64,000 nt of DNA, from NCBI GenBank assembly GCA_030052745.1, contig JANBVO010000016.1:124001-188000 (forward strand), in the 5' to 3' direction. Shown one piece after another: positions 1 to 12,409 of this stretch. Position numbers and translations under genes: made by a program. The stretch comes from Pleurostoma richardsiae. Lineage: Eukaryota > Ascomycota > Sordariomycetes > Calosphaeriales > Pleurostomataceae. The notes under the pieces were generated by a model that saw only the letters and a program-made list of their open reading frames with translations, was not told where the DNA came from and made no database searches. Position 1 is the stretch's first letter; the number at the start of each line of letters is the position of its first letter.

Positions 1-109
1 GACACTTTTCATTGTCCATGACGCCGCCATGGGTCCACCGACTCCGTAACAAAACTGGCCCAGAGGTCCCTTTCTACGCAATAGCCTCCTCCCCACTGCT
101 GCCGCTTTG

Positions 110-1319
110 TTACTCGCTGCTGACCTTCTGCTTCTTCACCGGCCTCATCGTCTCCTCGTACAGCTTGAAGAAGTCGGTCGGTTCCGTCGGGTAGTCACCC
201 GTAACGTCATGAAATGCCGTGGTGGAGATGTAGTTCGTCTTTCCCTCGCGCACCAGGCTGTAGTAGTCGAGGAGGTACTCCTTCTCCGACTCATCTAGGT
301 CTGCCTGCGTCTTCAGCACCTTCTTCGCCTCCGCCCTGCAATTACGGTCAGCTCAGGATTCCAGCGCCCAGGAGGCGGATCAAGAAGGGGCTTCGCAGTT
401 ACTCGGAGATGTCCTTGAACTTCAGCGTAGTCCCGAGAGCCTGAGACGCCGCCTCGGCGAGCTCCTCGCCGGCCGACAGCATGGGCCCAGTGATGACCAT
501 CATCTGCCCGCGGTGCTTGTCGTCGAAGCCGTGCTTGCCCTTGCCGGAGAGCACGTGTGCCGCGACGTGAGCTACATCCTGCGCAGCCCAGGGGGGTCAG
601 TCCCTGCTTGCTAATACGCCCCCGTGCTCAGAAAGGGAGAGCAGACTTACGCCGAGCGCAACAGGCGCAAACTTGTGGCTCGGCCCGATCGGCAGTGGCA
701 AGAGACCCTCCTTCTGCGCCTGCTTGTCGTACAGGAGCAGGTTCTCCGCGTAGAATCCGGCCCTGCATCAGCATCCATCACCGTCAGCGCTCACGACATC
801 TGTCTGACCTCCTCCTCCGTAGGGAGGGGCACATCATCCGACGCACCGAATCACACACGGCGAGTGCCCCAGCGGTGTGTCCGCCTCGCCCTTGCTCGCC
901 AGCACCAGCGCCTCGATGTCGATGAACTCCCTCAGCCGCGGCTGCGCGTCCCGCTCCGCGTAGTCGCACCCCGCCGAGCTGATGAGCAGTGTGTTGGTCA
1001 CCGTGCCCGCCTTGGTCGCCGCCGAGACCACCTCCTTCACCAGCTCCAGCTTGTTAGCCTTCGCCGGCGGCACAATGCAGACAGTGTCGACCTCAGCGCC
1101 TTTGAGCCCCTCGACCAGGCTCGCCTCGTCCCCCGGCACGTGCGGCAGCACGGTGGCGCCCAGCTGCTCCAGCTCCTTGAGCTTCGGCTCGTCCGCGTTG
1201 AGCGCGAGGCCGGTCAGGCTGTCGATCTGCTTAGAGAAGCGCGGGTCCTTGAGGAGGAGCTCGGCGATCAGGAAGCCCGTATTACCGTCTACGGCGGTGA
1301 TGCAGACGTTTCGTGACAT
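110..1319 (-). CDS. NmrA-like NAD(P)-binding family protein
   Basis: Four exons read on the minus strand (1319-847, 762-651, 578-403, 335-110) give a 328-residue protein. All junctions are GT..AG and keep frame. The N-terminus VCITAVDGNTGFLIAELLL is a Rossmann beta-alpha-beta unit of the NmrA/isoflavone-reductase-like atypical SDR class. Later segments (LLISSAGCDY, then AGFYAENLLLYDKQAQKEG, then GDVAHVAAHVL) match the usual NmrA-like order. Members bind NAD(P) and act either as redox sensors or as reductases. No catalytic YxxxK is evident, so a regulatory role or an unknown substrate is possible. The ATG chosen sits directly before the Rossmann strand. The gene lies at the left edge, so its left neighbour is unknown. 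Family assignment is firm; the specific function is unknown. Confidence 0.85.
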
Positions 1320-2054
1320 GGTTCCGTGTCTGGGTGCCGTCTGTCCGAGTAATTGGGATAGGTAAGGGCAAGATCGTGAGAGTTGGATGTGGACTTGGTC
1401 TCTTCCAGACGTTCAACAGTCTCAATGGCTCAATCACTCTATGAATCGCTCAGTCACGAACGCAACAACGGGGCAGGAGCTTATAAGTAGGCCGGTTCGA
1501 AGCCTCAGTTTTCATTTTCAGTCATTCTTCTCAAATAAGCTCCTGCAGGAACTGAGCCTGCATACCCAACAGGCGAATCGTGGAGTCATCGTTTCCTCCT
1601 TTCCTCCCGAGACTGTTGTCTCACGGAGAGTAAGCTCCAGGCCTCGTAGATCTCCCCGCGTCATTGTGATGCGACAATGCTCGCTAGACCATCGCAGGAT
1701 GTCAGCCTCATCATCATCCCCCGAATGTGTGTCCTGTCCAATGAGAGCGTGTTGTTACGGCGCAGAAAAGATCGGGCGCCTCGTCAGGATCTATGACGAA
1801 AGTGGACGTCGTTGGAGGTTGGCGGATTGGCCTCGATCAACTGTGAATGGCGCTTCAGTTTGAATACAACCTACAGTCCGCCTGCAGGTGGAGTACGAGC
1901 ATACTTGCTTTCCCGGTTCCGTGGTACGGACTATATCGGCTATTCCGTACAGTCCTGGGGAACAAGCCATGGTACCGACGCACCCCGCGTAGCGCTCAGC
2001 TCCTCGGCACATCTGCACACCTAGCTAGGATATCACATCAAATTAGTGAATAGC
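1320..2054. other. Intergenic: promoter of the NmrA-like gene and 3' flank of CHL1
   Basis: No reading frame here has domain-like content, and there is no tRNA-like structure. The part near 1320 should hold the promoter and leader of the minus-strand NmrA-like gene. The part near 2050 is the 3' flank of the helicase gene. Confidence 0.5.
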
Positions 2055-4984
2055 TCATTGACCTGCATCCCTCTTCCCCCGGAAGAACCCGCTCAGCGTC
2101 CCCATCAGCCCCTGCAGCCCCTTCCCCTCGCTCCCCTGCACCATCCCGCCCCTAATCCACCCGGGCAGCTTACCCCGGATGCGCTCGCTCCCGAACCGCC
2201 TGTCCACCAGCACGATGGCCGCATAGTCGCCGCGGTGCCGGATCGCCCGCCCGATGCTCTGGTTCACGGCCCGCATGCACGCGTTCTCGTAGAAGTCCCG
2301 CGCCGCCTGCTTCGCCTCTTGCTTGGCGGCCGCGGTGTTCTGCTGCGGCGTTGTTCCTGAGCCGGCCCGGCTGAGGGCCAGCGCCGCCGACTCAATGTAC
2401 TCGATCCGCGCCTTCCACTCGGGTGAGTTGATGTTCGGGTAGGGCAGCCCGACGATGACGACGCACCGCCCCAGGCGGTCGGAGAAGTTGATGCCCTCGC
2501 TCATCTTGCCGCCGACGACACTGAGCAGCAGTGCGCCGCGGGCGGTGGACTGGAGAGGTTTGGTATTGTTGCTGGCGGGCTCCTTTTCGCCGGCGTCACC
2601 GGCGTCTCCGAGGATGGCCTTGCTGTACTCCTCCAGCACCTCATCGCTAGAGCCTCCCTTGGTCTCTCGAAACACGGTCTTTTTTGCCTGCAGTCTCTCC
2701 CACAACGGCGGATGTGAGCTGCCCGCAGCGTCGGGTTTTTGCCACGCGGCGACTACCTGGTCGAGGTACCCGTAGCTGGGGAAGAAGACAACCACGCCGT
2801 CCGGTACGACTGAGCAGATGTTTAGGAGGGCGAGGCCCAGCTGGCGCACCATGGCCGGGTCACTGCGCTTCTGGAAGGAGAACTCGAACGCGTCCTCCGC
2901 CGAGCTGCTACCGCTCGGGCGGGTGGACGCCAGAGTCCAGACGCAGAGGTTGGACGGCGGGATGACGTGCCCACAGCTGAGAGTGGTGATCTTCTCGGGA
3001 GGGAGGTACGGGAAGAGGTGCGCTTTGTAATCCTCGAATGGAGACATGGTGCCGCCCGCGAGGATGACGGCTCGGGCACTTGAGGCAATTGAAGAGAAGG
3101 CGTGGGTCGGGGAGAGGAGGAGGTAGGACAGCTTGATATCTGGAGGCTTGGACGGGAGCTTCTCGAAGAATATCCTGCCTTCAGTGCTCAGGTTCGTCAG
3201 AGCCGATATGAAGGACGTCAGCGTGTGGAGAACTGGAGTTGACGCTTTTTTGCTGGCACCGCTGGCGGCATCCTGCTCTTCAATGTGAGAAGCGTAGCTC
3301 TCTATTTTGGAGGCGAGCTTGGACTCTTGGATGTACTCCATCAGTTGGAAGAGATTGATCTGGTCGATACCCTTGTGCTTCATCAGCGTGTTAGGGTCGA
3401 CGATACCTTGTTCTCCCTATTGCAAGGTCAGCTCAGCGTTCTGCTGATGTGGCCGAATGTGGACCAGCCTTACCTTCGCATTCAATGCACCATGAAGCCA
3501 CTCGCTGAGACCGTCGATGACTTTAACGACCTGAGCAACCGTCACCCGATTTACACCCTTCAGCTTCTTCCCGAACCGCTTGACGTAGACTCCTAGCATC
3601 TGCCTCGCCCTCCGCAGCTCACTGAGCCGGATCTCGGCGGCGTGTACATTGGCAACCGCATCCATGATGTTGTGCGCCTCGTCAACGATGACGATGTTGC
3701 CCTCGAGATGAATTCCCAGTGCATCCCTGGCGCTCTTCTGCAGGAGGAGGGGGTAAGGGAGGGTGACGATCTCTGCACCAGGTATTGCGGTCCGTGACGC
3801 GTAGTATGGGCAGATCTCCATCGTCTTCCCCAACCGGTACATGTCTTCGATGTCCGGCAGAGTTGCCAGAGCCGTGTCGCGGAACTGGTGTGTCTGGGTT
3901 AGGTTGTCGGAATTGGGCACGAAGGGGCATTTGTCCTTCGATTTGGACTGCTGAAGCTCGGTGCAGCGGTCGTTGATGGCCGCAAGAGATCCGAGGCGGG
4001 ACACCTTGGGATTGATACACAGTTTCTGGCGCGAGGACAGGGGGATAAGCTTCACGCCCTCTTGCTGATCATCGTCCTTTCCCTCAGGGGCCGTCGCGGC
4101 TAGGCTCTCTGGGAGAGAAGATTGGAATGTCGGTCGCCGCAGCTCAGAAATGAACTGCGATAGCTGAGAGTGAGTTCTCGAAGTATAATAGATCTACATA
4201 CCATTAGCAAGTGCGACATAAAGAGCGCTGGGTGGTAAGATGCAACGTACCTTGATCTCATCCTCGGGCTGATCGGCTTCTTCGTTCATCTTCTTCGTAG
4301 CGCTTCCCATTCCGACTTGCTCCATCAGCGCCCTGGTCTCCTTGCTCAGGTGTGCAAGGGGGTCATTCTCATCGAAACCGTCACCGCTCTCCGGATCTTT
4401 CAGAAGGAACTCTGCCTCCTCGTCGACAGCAGCATCCTTCTTCCGCAACCCGGCTGGCTCGTCGATGCGCCTCCGCTTGCTGCTCCTCACCTCCATCATC
4501 TTCTCCCTCTCTCGGATACGCCTAAGACGCTGCTCCCGCTCCTCCCATCTCCGGGTGAGGTCTGCCCGCTTCCGACGCAGCATCTGGTCGACAATCCATT
4601 GCGGCTCGTCTTTGAGCTGGTTCGGAGGCAACTGAAGTGATGTTTCATACTGCGCCTTCTTGTGGTTTCGCAGCCAGGTTAGAGATGCGCAGATGAGTGA
4701 TAGTGATTTGCCCTGGCTAGTATTAGATAAGTCTTCAAAATGAGGATGTTTTAGAGGCCGAAGCGAGAGCGGTGAAACTGAGCACTCGCGGCCGAGGTTC
4801 TACTCACTGTACCTGTCGGGCTCTCGAGGATACCGACGTGCCCGTCACCCTGGCTCAGAACATCGTAGACTGCCCTCATGAACTGGAGCTGGACGCCATA
4901 CGGGGTATACGGGTGATGGAAATCGACGGGCGTATCACCGTGGCCCTCTCCAGCCGCGGACTGGAGGTCCCTGTCACCGGCCAT
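2055..4984 (-). CDS. CHL1: ATP-dependent DNA helicase CHL1 (DDX11/XPD family)
   Basis: Four exons (4984-4808, 4712-4251, 4154-3474, 3416-2055), all in phase 0, give an 893-residue protein, the usual CHL1 size. Exon 1 carries a Q-motif-like [15 protein letters not shown] and the start of Walker A, ESPTGT, which continues as GKS in exon 2, so the P-loop is split by an intron. Exon 3 has four cysteines spaced like the XPD-family iron-sulfur cluster (LCINPK, NDRC, DKCPF, EICPYY) and the DEAH box ([10 protein letters not shown]). Exon 4 has the helicase C-terminal motifs, including [14 protein letters not shown]1 is a 5'-3' superfamily 2 helicase of the nucleus needed for sister-chromatid cohesion during replication. 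CDC7 and condensin genes lie next to it. The assignment is strong. Confidence 0.93.
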
Positions 4985-5652
4985 ATCTATCGGAAGTGAT
5001 CATGACAGGCGGTATCGTATGCGCCCTCCTCTCATACGTAGTAGTTGCCGTGTGTGTATGGAAGGCGCTTGAAGCCGAGCAGGGAACGGATGGTGTCGAC
5101 GGTTTTACTGAGGGCGAACCTCAGTGAAGCTTCCTCGCCCGCGCTGCCAATCGCGCGTCAGGCGGTCGCGAAAGCACGTGACCCATCATAATTACTGGGG
5201 GTGACGCTGTCTACGGAGGATGGAAATTCACATCGCAGTCCAACCACTAGGGGCAGAGGAAACAGGGAAGCACGATACAGATGAGAGGATATTAAGATGA
5301 TGCCGCCGACTTCATATCAAGATAGTCTTGCGGACCCCTATCCGTCGCTCACGTTAAGCTCAAACTGTGTTCCGACTCTCGATCCCCTGAGAAAGCATTG
5401 CCAGACAGGGACATGTACAGGAGAGTCTTACGTAGCGACGATGCGCCTGATTTTGTACAGGCGTTTTATTAGATGTTAAGTTTCAACGCCGCTTGTGCTT
5501 GTCCCGACATACACAACGCCGGCCCCCTCCTAGAACCACACGCCCCTTATCCACCTTGCAACGCCGGCTCCTAGGCTCCACGGGAAACAGATATTCTACA
5601 CTGGTAATACAAGCATGCTGCACAGGACATACAGTTCCGGCGTGGTTGCCGT
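4985..5652. other. Intergenic: CHL1 promoter and CDC7 3' flank
   Basis: No supported coding content. The segment beside 4985 must hold the CHL1 promoter. The 5150-5250 portion is mixed GC without obvious repeats. Confidence 0.45.
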
Positions 5653-7224
5653 TCAGACCTTCAACACGTCCATCTCCTCATCATCCGCCTCCACCGACGG
5701 CTCGGCCGGCAGGCGCAGGAACTCGTGCTCCAGTGCCTCGTCGGCGCTAATGCGGCGGCTGGGGTCCAGCTCGAGGCACTTGCCCAAAAACTCGACGGCG
5801 AGCTTCTCGTCGTCCTGCAGCGGCTTGCCTGAGTCGACGCGGCAGGTGCTCCACAGGATGATGCGCTCGAGCGAGAAGCCCTGGGTGCCGATGGTGGGGA
5901 TGGTGGTTTCGAACATGCAACCGTGCAGCTGGCCCGCGAGCCGCATGCGCTTCTGCCCGAAGATGGTGGCGATCTCGATCATGGCCTCGACGTCGTCGGC
6001 CGAGTTGAAGAAGGGGAACCGCTTGGACAGGATGGTCAGCAGGATCACGCCCACGCTCCAGATGTCGATCTTGGTCGTCTGCTCCGTGCACTTGAATAGC
6101 ACCTCCGGCGCCCGGAACCCCCGCGTGCCCGCCCGGTTGGCCCGCCGCGACGGCCGCGTGTCGTTCTTGGGGTAGCCGTTGTGCGGGCCCGACCCCGCGT
6201 AGGCGGCGCGCAGCTTGGCCTTGCGCACGTCGGCCCGCTCGTGGCACAGGCACGGCTTGCTGTCGACGCCCTCGCGCTCCGCCAGGCCGAAGTCAACCAG
6301 CACGCCGCGCTGGCTCTCGGGGTTGTACAGGAAGTTGGTGGGCTTGATGTCGCGGTGCAGGATGCCATGGGCGTGCACAGCGGACAGGGCCGTGAAGAGG
6401 GAGCGTAGGTAGATGGCGATGTCCGGGACAGTCATCTTCCGGAAGTAGTCGCGAAAGTCGTCGTGGCGGAAGTAGGGCAGGATGGCCACCACCTGGTCGG
6501 TGTGGCGGAAGGCAGTGATGAGCGGGCACACGGCCGGGCAGTTGCGCAGGTCGTGTAGCAGCTCCAGCTCATTGAAGATGCGGTTGGGTGACGACGTCAC
6601 GTAGATCTTCTTGATGGCCACGAACTTAGGCCGCCGCCGTGGACGGCTCTGCTGGACGTGGTGGTGGTGCGACTGGTTGGTGAGCTGCGAGGTCTGCTCG
6701 AGGGTCACAGAGGAGGCGCGACTGTGGTCGAGGCGCTTGAGCGGCGGCGGCGTCCACTTGTCGTTTTCCTTCTCGATATCCCAGTCGTTGTCGTAACGAT
6801 CGTACTGGAGATCCTCCGCTTTGTAGACAGTCGAGAAGGTACCTGGCCGACGAGATGCAGGTCAGTAGGGAGGCGAGAAAGGCGGATTAGACGAACAGGA
6901 CAGCAAGCAAATGCGGCAGCGCTCACCCTCTCCAATCCGCTTGATCAGACGGTACTTTTGCCGGAACCCGGGAAAGCTGCCCTGGATCTTCTCCATGTCC
7001 ATCTGGACGCTGTCATCGACCTTCTCGTCGTCTGAAGCGGAACCATCGTCCTCATCGTCCACCTCCTGCTCGTCGTCGTCTGGATCCCGCTCCTCCTCTC
7101 CCTCAACCTCCTCCGGGTGCTCATCTTCCGCATGCTCCTCATTCATCTGCGTGTCCTCCGTCGACGGCACATCTTCGTGGATGTCGAACGACTGCTCCCG
7201 CCGGCGACGCAGCGTTGTTGCCAT
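5653..7224 (-). CDS. CDC7: Cell-cycle serine/threonine kinase CDC7 (DDK catalytic subunit)
   Basis: Two exons (7224-6927 and 6842-5653) join in frame to a 495-residue protein. The intron splits the glycine-rich loop, which reads IGEGTFSTVYKA after splicing. The N-terminus is a strongly acidic Asp/Glu tract (about residues 20-75). Kinase landmarks follow in order: FVAIKKIYVTSS (catalytic Lys), HGILHRDIKPTNFLY (catalytic loop), VDFGLAE (DFG), a basic insert, RAGTRGFRAPEVLF (activation/P+1 loop) and LDPSRRISADEALEHEFL at the end. The RDIKPTNFLYN form and the split domain are typical of Cdc7. With its Dbf4 partner, Cdc7 phosphorylates Mcm2-7 to fire replication origins. The ATG opens the acidic region. 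It is divergent from the condensin gene, with about 620 bp between starts. Confidence 0.93.
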
Positions 7225-7846
7225 CACCGCCACCACTCTGATGGAGTCTCCACAGACAGCGACAACGCGATATGGACTGCACTGCAGGGAACAGACCAAT
7301 TGAAGACTACAGAGTGTAGCCGGCTGCAAAATTCGAAGGGGGGAATAATTGGACGGAATATCGCAAGAGGCGACAAGGGTGCGCTGGCGTGCAGGTGTCT
7401 CGCTGGCTGGAGCTTTCCTGGTGTTTTCGTCCGTCGTGGTGGTGGTGTGGACTGTGGAGGGGCTCCCGCCGTCTCTGGTGTGGCTTGACGCGCTGACTGA
7501 CAATTGGAAATGGTGGGGCAGGGCGGCGAGGCGCGTCTGGGGAAAGAAAACAAAAACATTGCGTTGCCAGGCACTAAGACCGAATCGAGCAGCAGGAAAA
7601 CACCACAACAGCATCTGCCACTATCAACACTGCAAGCGCCGGACAGCCGTCGCAGAACATCCAACTAAAGGTCTGACGTATTGCGCTGTCAGATGGGCAC
7701 CGCTTCCTAGTTCTGTCGCCGCCAGTAGACGCCTCGACGCCCTTCCTATTGCGCTGTGATCCTTTCAACCTACCCCCATCCACTTCCATACCTTTGATCG
7801 CAAGAACATCAACGTTACGGCTTGCAGCCCCGCTGCGTCGCCCACC
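7225..7846. promoter_or_regulatory. Divergent promoter region of CDC7 and condensin subunit 1
   Basis: The two start codons face away from each other across 622 bp. Reading frames here are not domain-like. The region just before 7847 (CCCACC before ATG) fits a fungal translation start context. Shared cell-cycle control is possible but is inference only. Confidence 0.5.
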
Positions 7847-10800
7847 ATGGAGAGCGCCAGCTTCGATATCAACGATGCGCTCAAGCATTACATGAGCGAT
7901 CCCGCCGGCATCCCGACGCCTGAGGCCGACGGCGCGCTCTTCGACTGCGAGAACGACCCCGAGTCTCTGACCAACAGCGTCGTCAACCCCGTTCTCAACC
8001 CCATCGTCGATGCTGTCGCCGAGAACCCTGACGCCATTACGCGCAGCGCCAACCTCGATTCGCTGCAGTTCCTGCTAAAGTGTGCCCCCATTTCCCTTCC
8101 CCTTGATCTCTCAGCTGCTGCTGCCAGTGCTGCCTCCCCATCAAACGGCGCTGGTGCTTCTGCGCTTTCAGCGTCGCGTAATGCGACTCCGGCGCAGGAG
8201 CAAACTCGTCGCCGCCCCTCCTTCGCACCAGCTGGGGAACCGGTTTCTAAACTCTTCGAACAATCCAGGTACACCTCCTTCCTCCCGACACATGCTCTCT
8301 CCAAGATATTCGACCTGATCATCTCGGGTCTGTCCACCGAGGCCGACGTCATCCACAACGATCTCGAGTCGGACGAGCAAGAGCTGCTCTCCCACCATAA
8401 GCAGCTGCTCGAGGTCTATGGCTTCCTGCTTCAATGGACCATCGCCGCCGTCGAGACGAAGGCTGCCGAGAAGTCGTCCACCGCCCCAGTCGCCCGTGGC
8501 CGGGGCAAGCCCAAGGGCAAGAAGGCCGCCGACAAGGACAAGGAGGGCAACTGGGACAGCGCCGCGCAGCTGCAGACCGCGCTCGAGACCATGTGCAAGG
8601 TGCTGCGGCTGAAGCTCGGAAAGATCTTCCTGACGACCTCCGAGAGGGACACGTTCATCGGCCTACTGACCCGTCCGGTCTACCTAATCCTCGAGAGCGA
8701 GCAGAGGGTCAAGAACACATCCATCCGCATGCACGCCTTCAAGGTGCTCTGCATCGCCGTGAAGCACCACGGCCATGGATACGGTATGCTTCACGTCTGC
8801 TTCCGGCGACCTTCGCTCTTTCCAGTGACGTCGCATTCTGACAAGCTGCAGCTGCCCAAATTTCGATTGTCCAGAACTTGACCTACTTCGAGCATCTGTC
8901 GGAGCCCATGGCGGAGTTCCTCCACATTCTCGCGGAGCAATACGACTACCATCAGCTGGCTGACGAGATCTTGAGAGAACTCAGTAACAAGGAGTTCAAC
9001 AGCAATGATACCAAGGGGCCCAAGTCGGTCTCTGCCTTCATCATCAAGCTCTCTGAACTTGCGCCCAGATTGGTGATTAAGCAGATGACGATGTTGGCCA
9101 AGCAGTTGGACAGCGAGGTATGTAGTCAGGCTATGGACAACAAAACACAAAAACCAAACCATACCTGCAGCGGGATTGCCTGCAGGTATGGTTTGGTTTT
9201 CGTGTTTTGTTGTCCATAGCCTGATAGTCCCCTACTCAGGAAAATGGCCAGGAAGCTGACAAGGGCAGTCCTATACATTACGGTGCGCCCTCATTGAGGT
9301 GTGCGGGAACATGATTGCCTACCTTAGCAGGCAAGAGGAACGTGGCGAGAACTACAAGTCTCAGCTAAACGCGTTCTTCGACGTGCTGGAAGAGCGCTTC
9401 CTTGACATCAACCCGTACTGTCGCTGCAGAACGATCCAGGTCTATGTCAAGCTGTGCGACCTGGAGCAGAAGTTTCCGAAGAGGAGGCAGAAGGCTGCCG
9501 AGCTCGCGTGTCGGAGCCTCGAAGATAAGAGCAGCAATGTTCGCAGAAACGCCATCAAGCTACTCGGGTCTCTTATCAAGACACATCCCTTCACGGTCAT
9601 GCACGGTGCGCAGCTGTCACGCAAGGCCTGGCAAGAACGACTCGATAAGGTCGAGTCTGAGCTGGATGCTCTCAAGCCGCCGGCCGGTGCCGGACTGGGC
9701 GAGGACAAGGCCAACACAACCGTAGACAACGAGCTTCTCGATGAGGCGACTCAGCTCGAGTCGCCGAAGAAGCAGCCGGCGCAGATGACAGATGAAGAGA
9801 AGATCGCCGCTATCCGCAAGGCACAGGAGGATGCTGCGACGTCAGAAGCTATCGAGAAGCTGACTCTCACCAAGCGATACTACAGTGAGGCACTGAAGTT
9901 CATCGATGTCCTCCATGACGCCACCGGCACAGTCTGCCAGCTCCTGGGCTCCAAGAACAAGAGCGAGGTCATTGAGGCCATGGAGTATTTCGAAATTGGT
10001 GACGCCTACGACATCGAGCAGAACAAGGTGGGCATTCGCCGGATGCTGCGCCTGATCTGGACCAAGGGCAACAGCGATGAAGGAAAGGGCGTCCAGACTC
10101 ACCTCATCGAGTGCTACAAGCGGCTCTTCTTCGAGGCTCCGGACAATTTCAGCGACAATGACGCGGCGAATTACATTGCGCGGAATATGATCAGTCTGAC
10201 TTTCGGTGCTACGCCGGCTGAATTGACATCGCTTGAGCAGCTTTTGGCCACCATGATGAAGGGCGGCATGATCCCGGACATAGTCATCGCCAAGCTCTGG
10301 CAGGTCTACGGTGTGCAGAAGCGGGAGATCTCCAGGACTCAGAGGCGGGGCGCCATCATCGTCCTGGGTATGCTTGCGACGGCCAACCCCGAGATCGTGG
10401 TGGGCGAGATGGAGACGATGCTCCGAACTGGTCTCGGGGCTCACGGCCGGGCGGACCTGCAGCTAGCCAAGTACACCTGTGTGGCGCTACGCCGCATCAA
10501 CCCTACTGGCCGGCAGGCAAAGGAGTCTCCTGTTAAGTTCTCGAGGCTTCCGAATGACCATGCTGTTCTTGCGAAGCTTGCCGCCATCACGGAGGTGCCT
10601 TCCGAGAGTAAGGAGTGGTATGGCGTAGCTGAACAGGCCATCAACGCCATATACGCCATCTCTAAGCATCCCGACGTCCTGTGCTCCGAGATCATCCGCC
10701 ACAAGACAAAGCAGGTGTTCTCCGCTCAGGGCTCGCGTCCCAGCTCCCGCGACGAGAATCAGACTCAGGCGCAGGACGTCGAGAATGCAGACGCTGAACC

Positions 10801-11970
10801 GGGAAGCACGACAGTCATAGGGCCCCAGTCCCAGCAGCCAAGCAGCAGACCAAAGAGAGATAACGCAATTGCGCTGTCACAGCTACTCTTCATCGTCGGT
10901 CACGTCGCCATCAAGCAGATTGTGCACTTAGAGCTCTGTGAGCTAGACTTCAAGCGGCGCAAGCAGGAGAAGGAGAAGACTGCCGCAGCGACCAAGGAAG
11001 CTGAGGGGCCATCTCGCCGTGCCAGCAAGAAAGACCAGTCGGCCATTGGCAAGGACAAGGATGAGCCAGCAGATGAGCTGGACCTCATCGGCGGCACATC
11101 CGAAGATGACTTCACCGAGGCGATGGCTCACATCCGGGAGCGCGAGCTGCTGTACGGACCCAACAGCCTCCTCGCCATGTTCGGCCCGCTCGTGAGCGAG
11201 ATCTGCGCCAACAACACGAAGTACAAGGACAAGGGCCTGCAAGCGGCGGCGACGCTCTGCCTGGCCAAGCTGATGTGCGTCAGCTCCGAGTACTGCGAGG
11301 CCAACCTACCGCTGCTCATCACCATCATGGAGCGGTCGGCGGACGCGACGGTGCGGTCCAACGCGGTGATCGCGCTGGGCGACATGGCGGTGTGCTTCAA
11401 CCACCTGATCGACGAGAACACGGACTTCCTGTACCGACGGCTGGCGGACCCGGAGCCGTCGGTCAAGCGGACATGCCTGATGACGCTGACGTTCCTGATC
11501 CTGGCGGGGCAGGTGAAGGTCAAGGGCCAGCTGGGCGAGATGGCCAAGTGCCTGGAGGACGAGGACAAGCGCATCGCGGACTTGGCGCGCATGTTCTTCA
11601 CGGAGCTGAGCACCAAGGACAACGCGGTGTACAACCACTTCGTCGACATGTTCAGCCTGCTGTCTGCCGAGAGGAACCTGGACGAGGAGAGCTTCAGGAG
11701 GATCGTCAAGTTCTTGCTCGGATTCGTCGAGAAGGTACGGGACTACCCTTTCCTAATTTGCCTTTATTTGGTGCTAGGTGCTAATACCGTGGTGAACAGG
11801 ACAAGCACGCCAAGCAGCTGGCAGAGAAGCTGGCGGCCCGCCTGGCGCGCTGCGAGTCGGAGAGGCAGTGGAACGACGTCGCGTTTGCGCTTGGCCTGCT
11901 GCAGCACAAGAACGAGGACATCACCAAGGTGGTGTCTGAGGGCTTCAAGATCGTACCGACGGTGGCCTGA
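7847..11970 (+). CDS. Condensin complex subunit 1 (Cnd1/Ycs4/CAP-D2)
   Basis: Four exons (7847-8783, 8852-9117, 9269-11734, 11800-11970) give a 1279-residue protein. The N-terminal block (INDALKHYMSDP, LFDCENDPESLTNSVVNPVL) is the condensin D2 N-terminal domain. HEAT-repeat segments follow, including FLDINPYCRCRTIQVYVKLC and the C-terminal Cnd1 domain YCEANLPLLITIMERS, VRSNAVIALGDMAVCFNHLI. Lys-rich and Ser-rich linkers (for example PVARGRGKPKGKKAADKDK) are typical of this subunit. It is a non-SMC HEAT subunit that loads and regulates condensin on mitotic chromosomes. Intron 2 contains an unusual long hairpin, listed separately. The assignment is strong. Confidence 0.93.
9126..9224. repeat. 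45-bp near-perfect inverted repeat inside condensin intron 2
   Basis: Left arm 9126-9170 and right arm 9180-9224 are reverse complements at 44 of 45 positions, with a 9-nt loop (CGGGATTGC). The structure fills two thirds of the 151-nt intron 9118-9268, starting eight bases after the GTATGT donor. Each outer end is flanked by TAG, which could be a three-base target duplication or chance. It is not a terminator, since it lies in an intron of a long gene. Confidence 0.9.
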
Positions 11971-12409
11971 GCCAGATCCGTCTGGGGTTCTCTTCTGGGT
12001 GTTTCTGTATCGTGTCTTGGAGGGACATTGTGCGGAATCGGAGGGTGTTTCCGGTCCTTTGTCGTCTTGCAGTTGTAATATCCACGAGTTATCAGTGACG
12101 GGTTATGATGTTTGGATTTTAGGAAATGAATCGGAACGTTTTCCCTTGTTCACCGACATTTGACCCATCCGGGTGTCGTCCCGGTTCGATATCTCCGGCT
12201 GTCAGGCCACACGGATGTGATGGTTTCCGGCCGGGGCTAAGCCGTCGGCTCCGACATCAGGAACCCGCTCAACGACGTCCCAGTATCCATCACTTCTCGT
12301 CACGGATGTGCCCTTTGGGTCTTCCTTTTCTTTTTCTAAATGAATAATTGTGTATCTTGCCGTTCTTTTAATGAGCATGCCCTAGATCAATTCATCATTC
12401 TTAGGCTGT
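11971..12409. other. Intergenic: condensin 3' flank and ferroportin-like promoter
   Basis: No supported coding content. There are T-rich runs around 12325-12340 before the next gene. Confidence 0.45.

Noticed and set aside
5615-6175. Plus-strand open frame opposite CDC7
   Set aside because: High-GC antisense shadow of the kinase exon without domain-like content.
9126-9224. Hairpin as a transcription terminator
   Set aside because: It lies inside an intron of a gene that clearly continues for 2.7 kb, and it lacks a T run.
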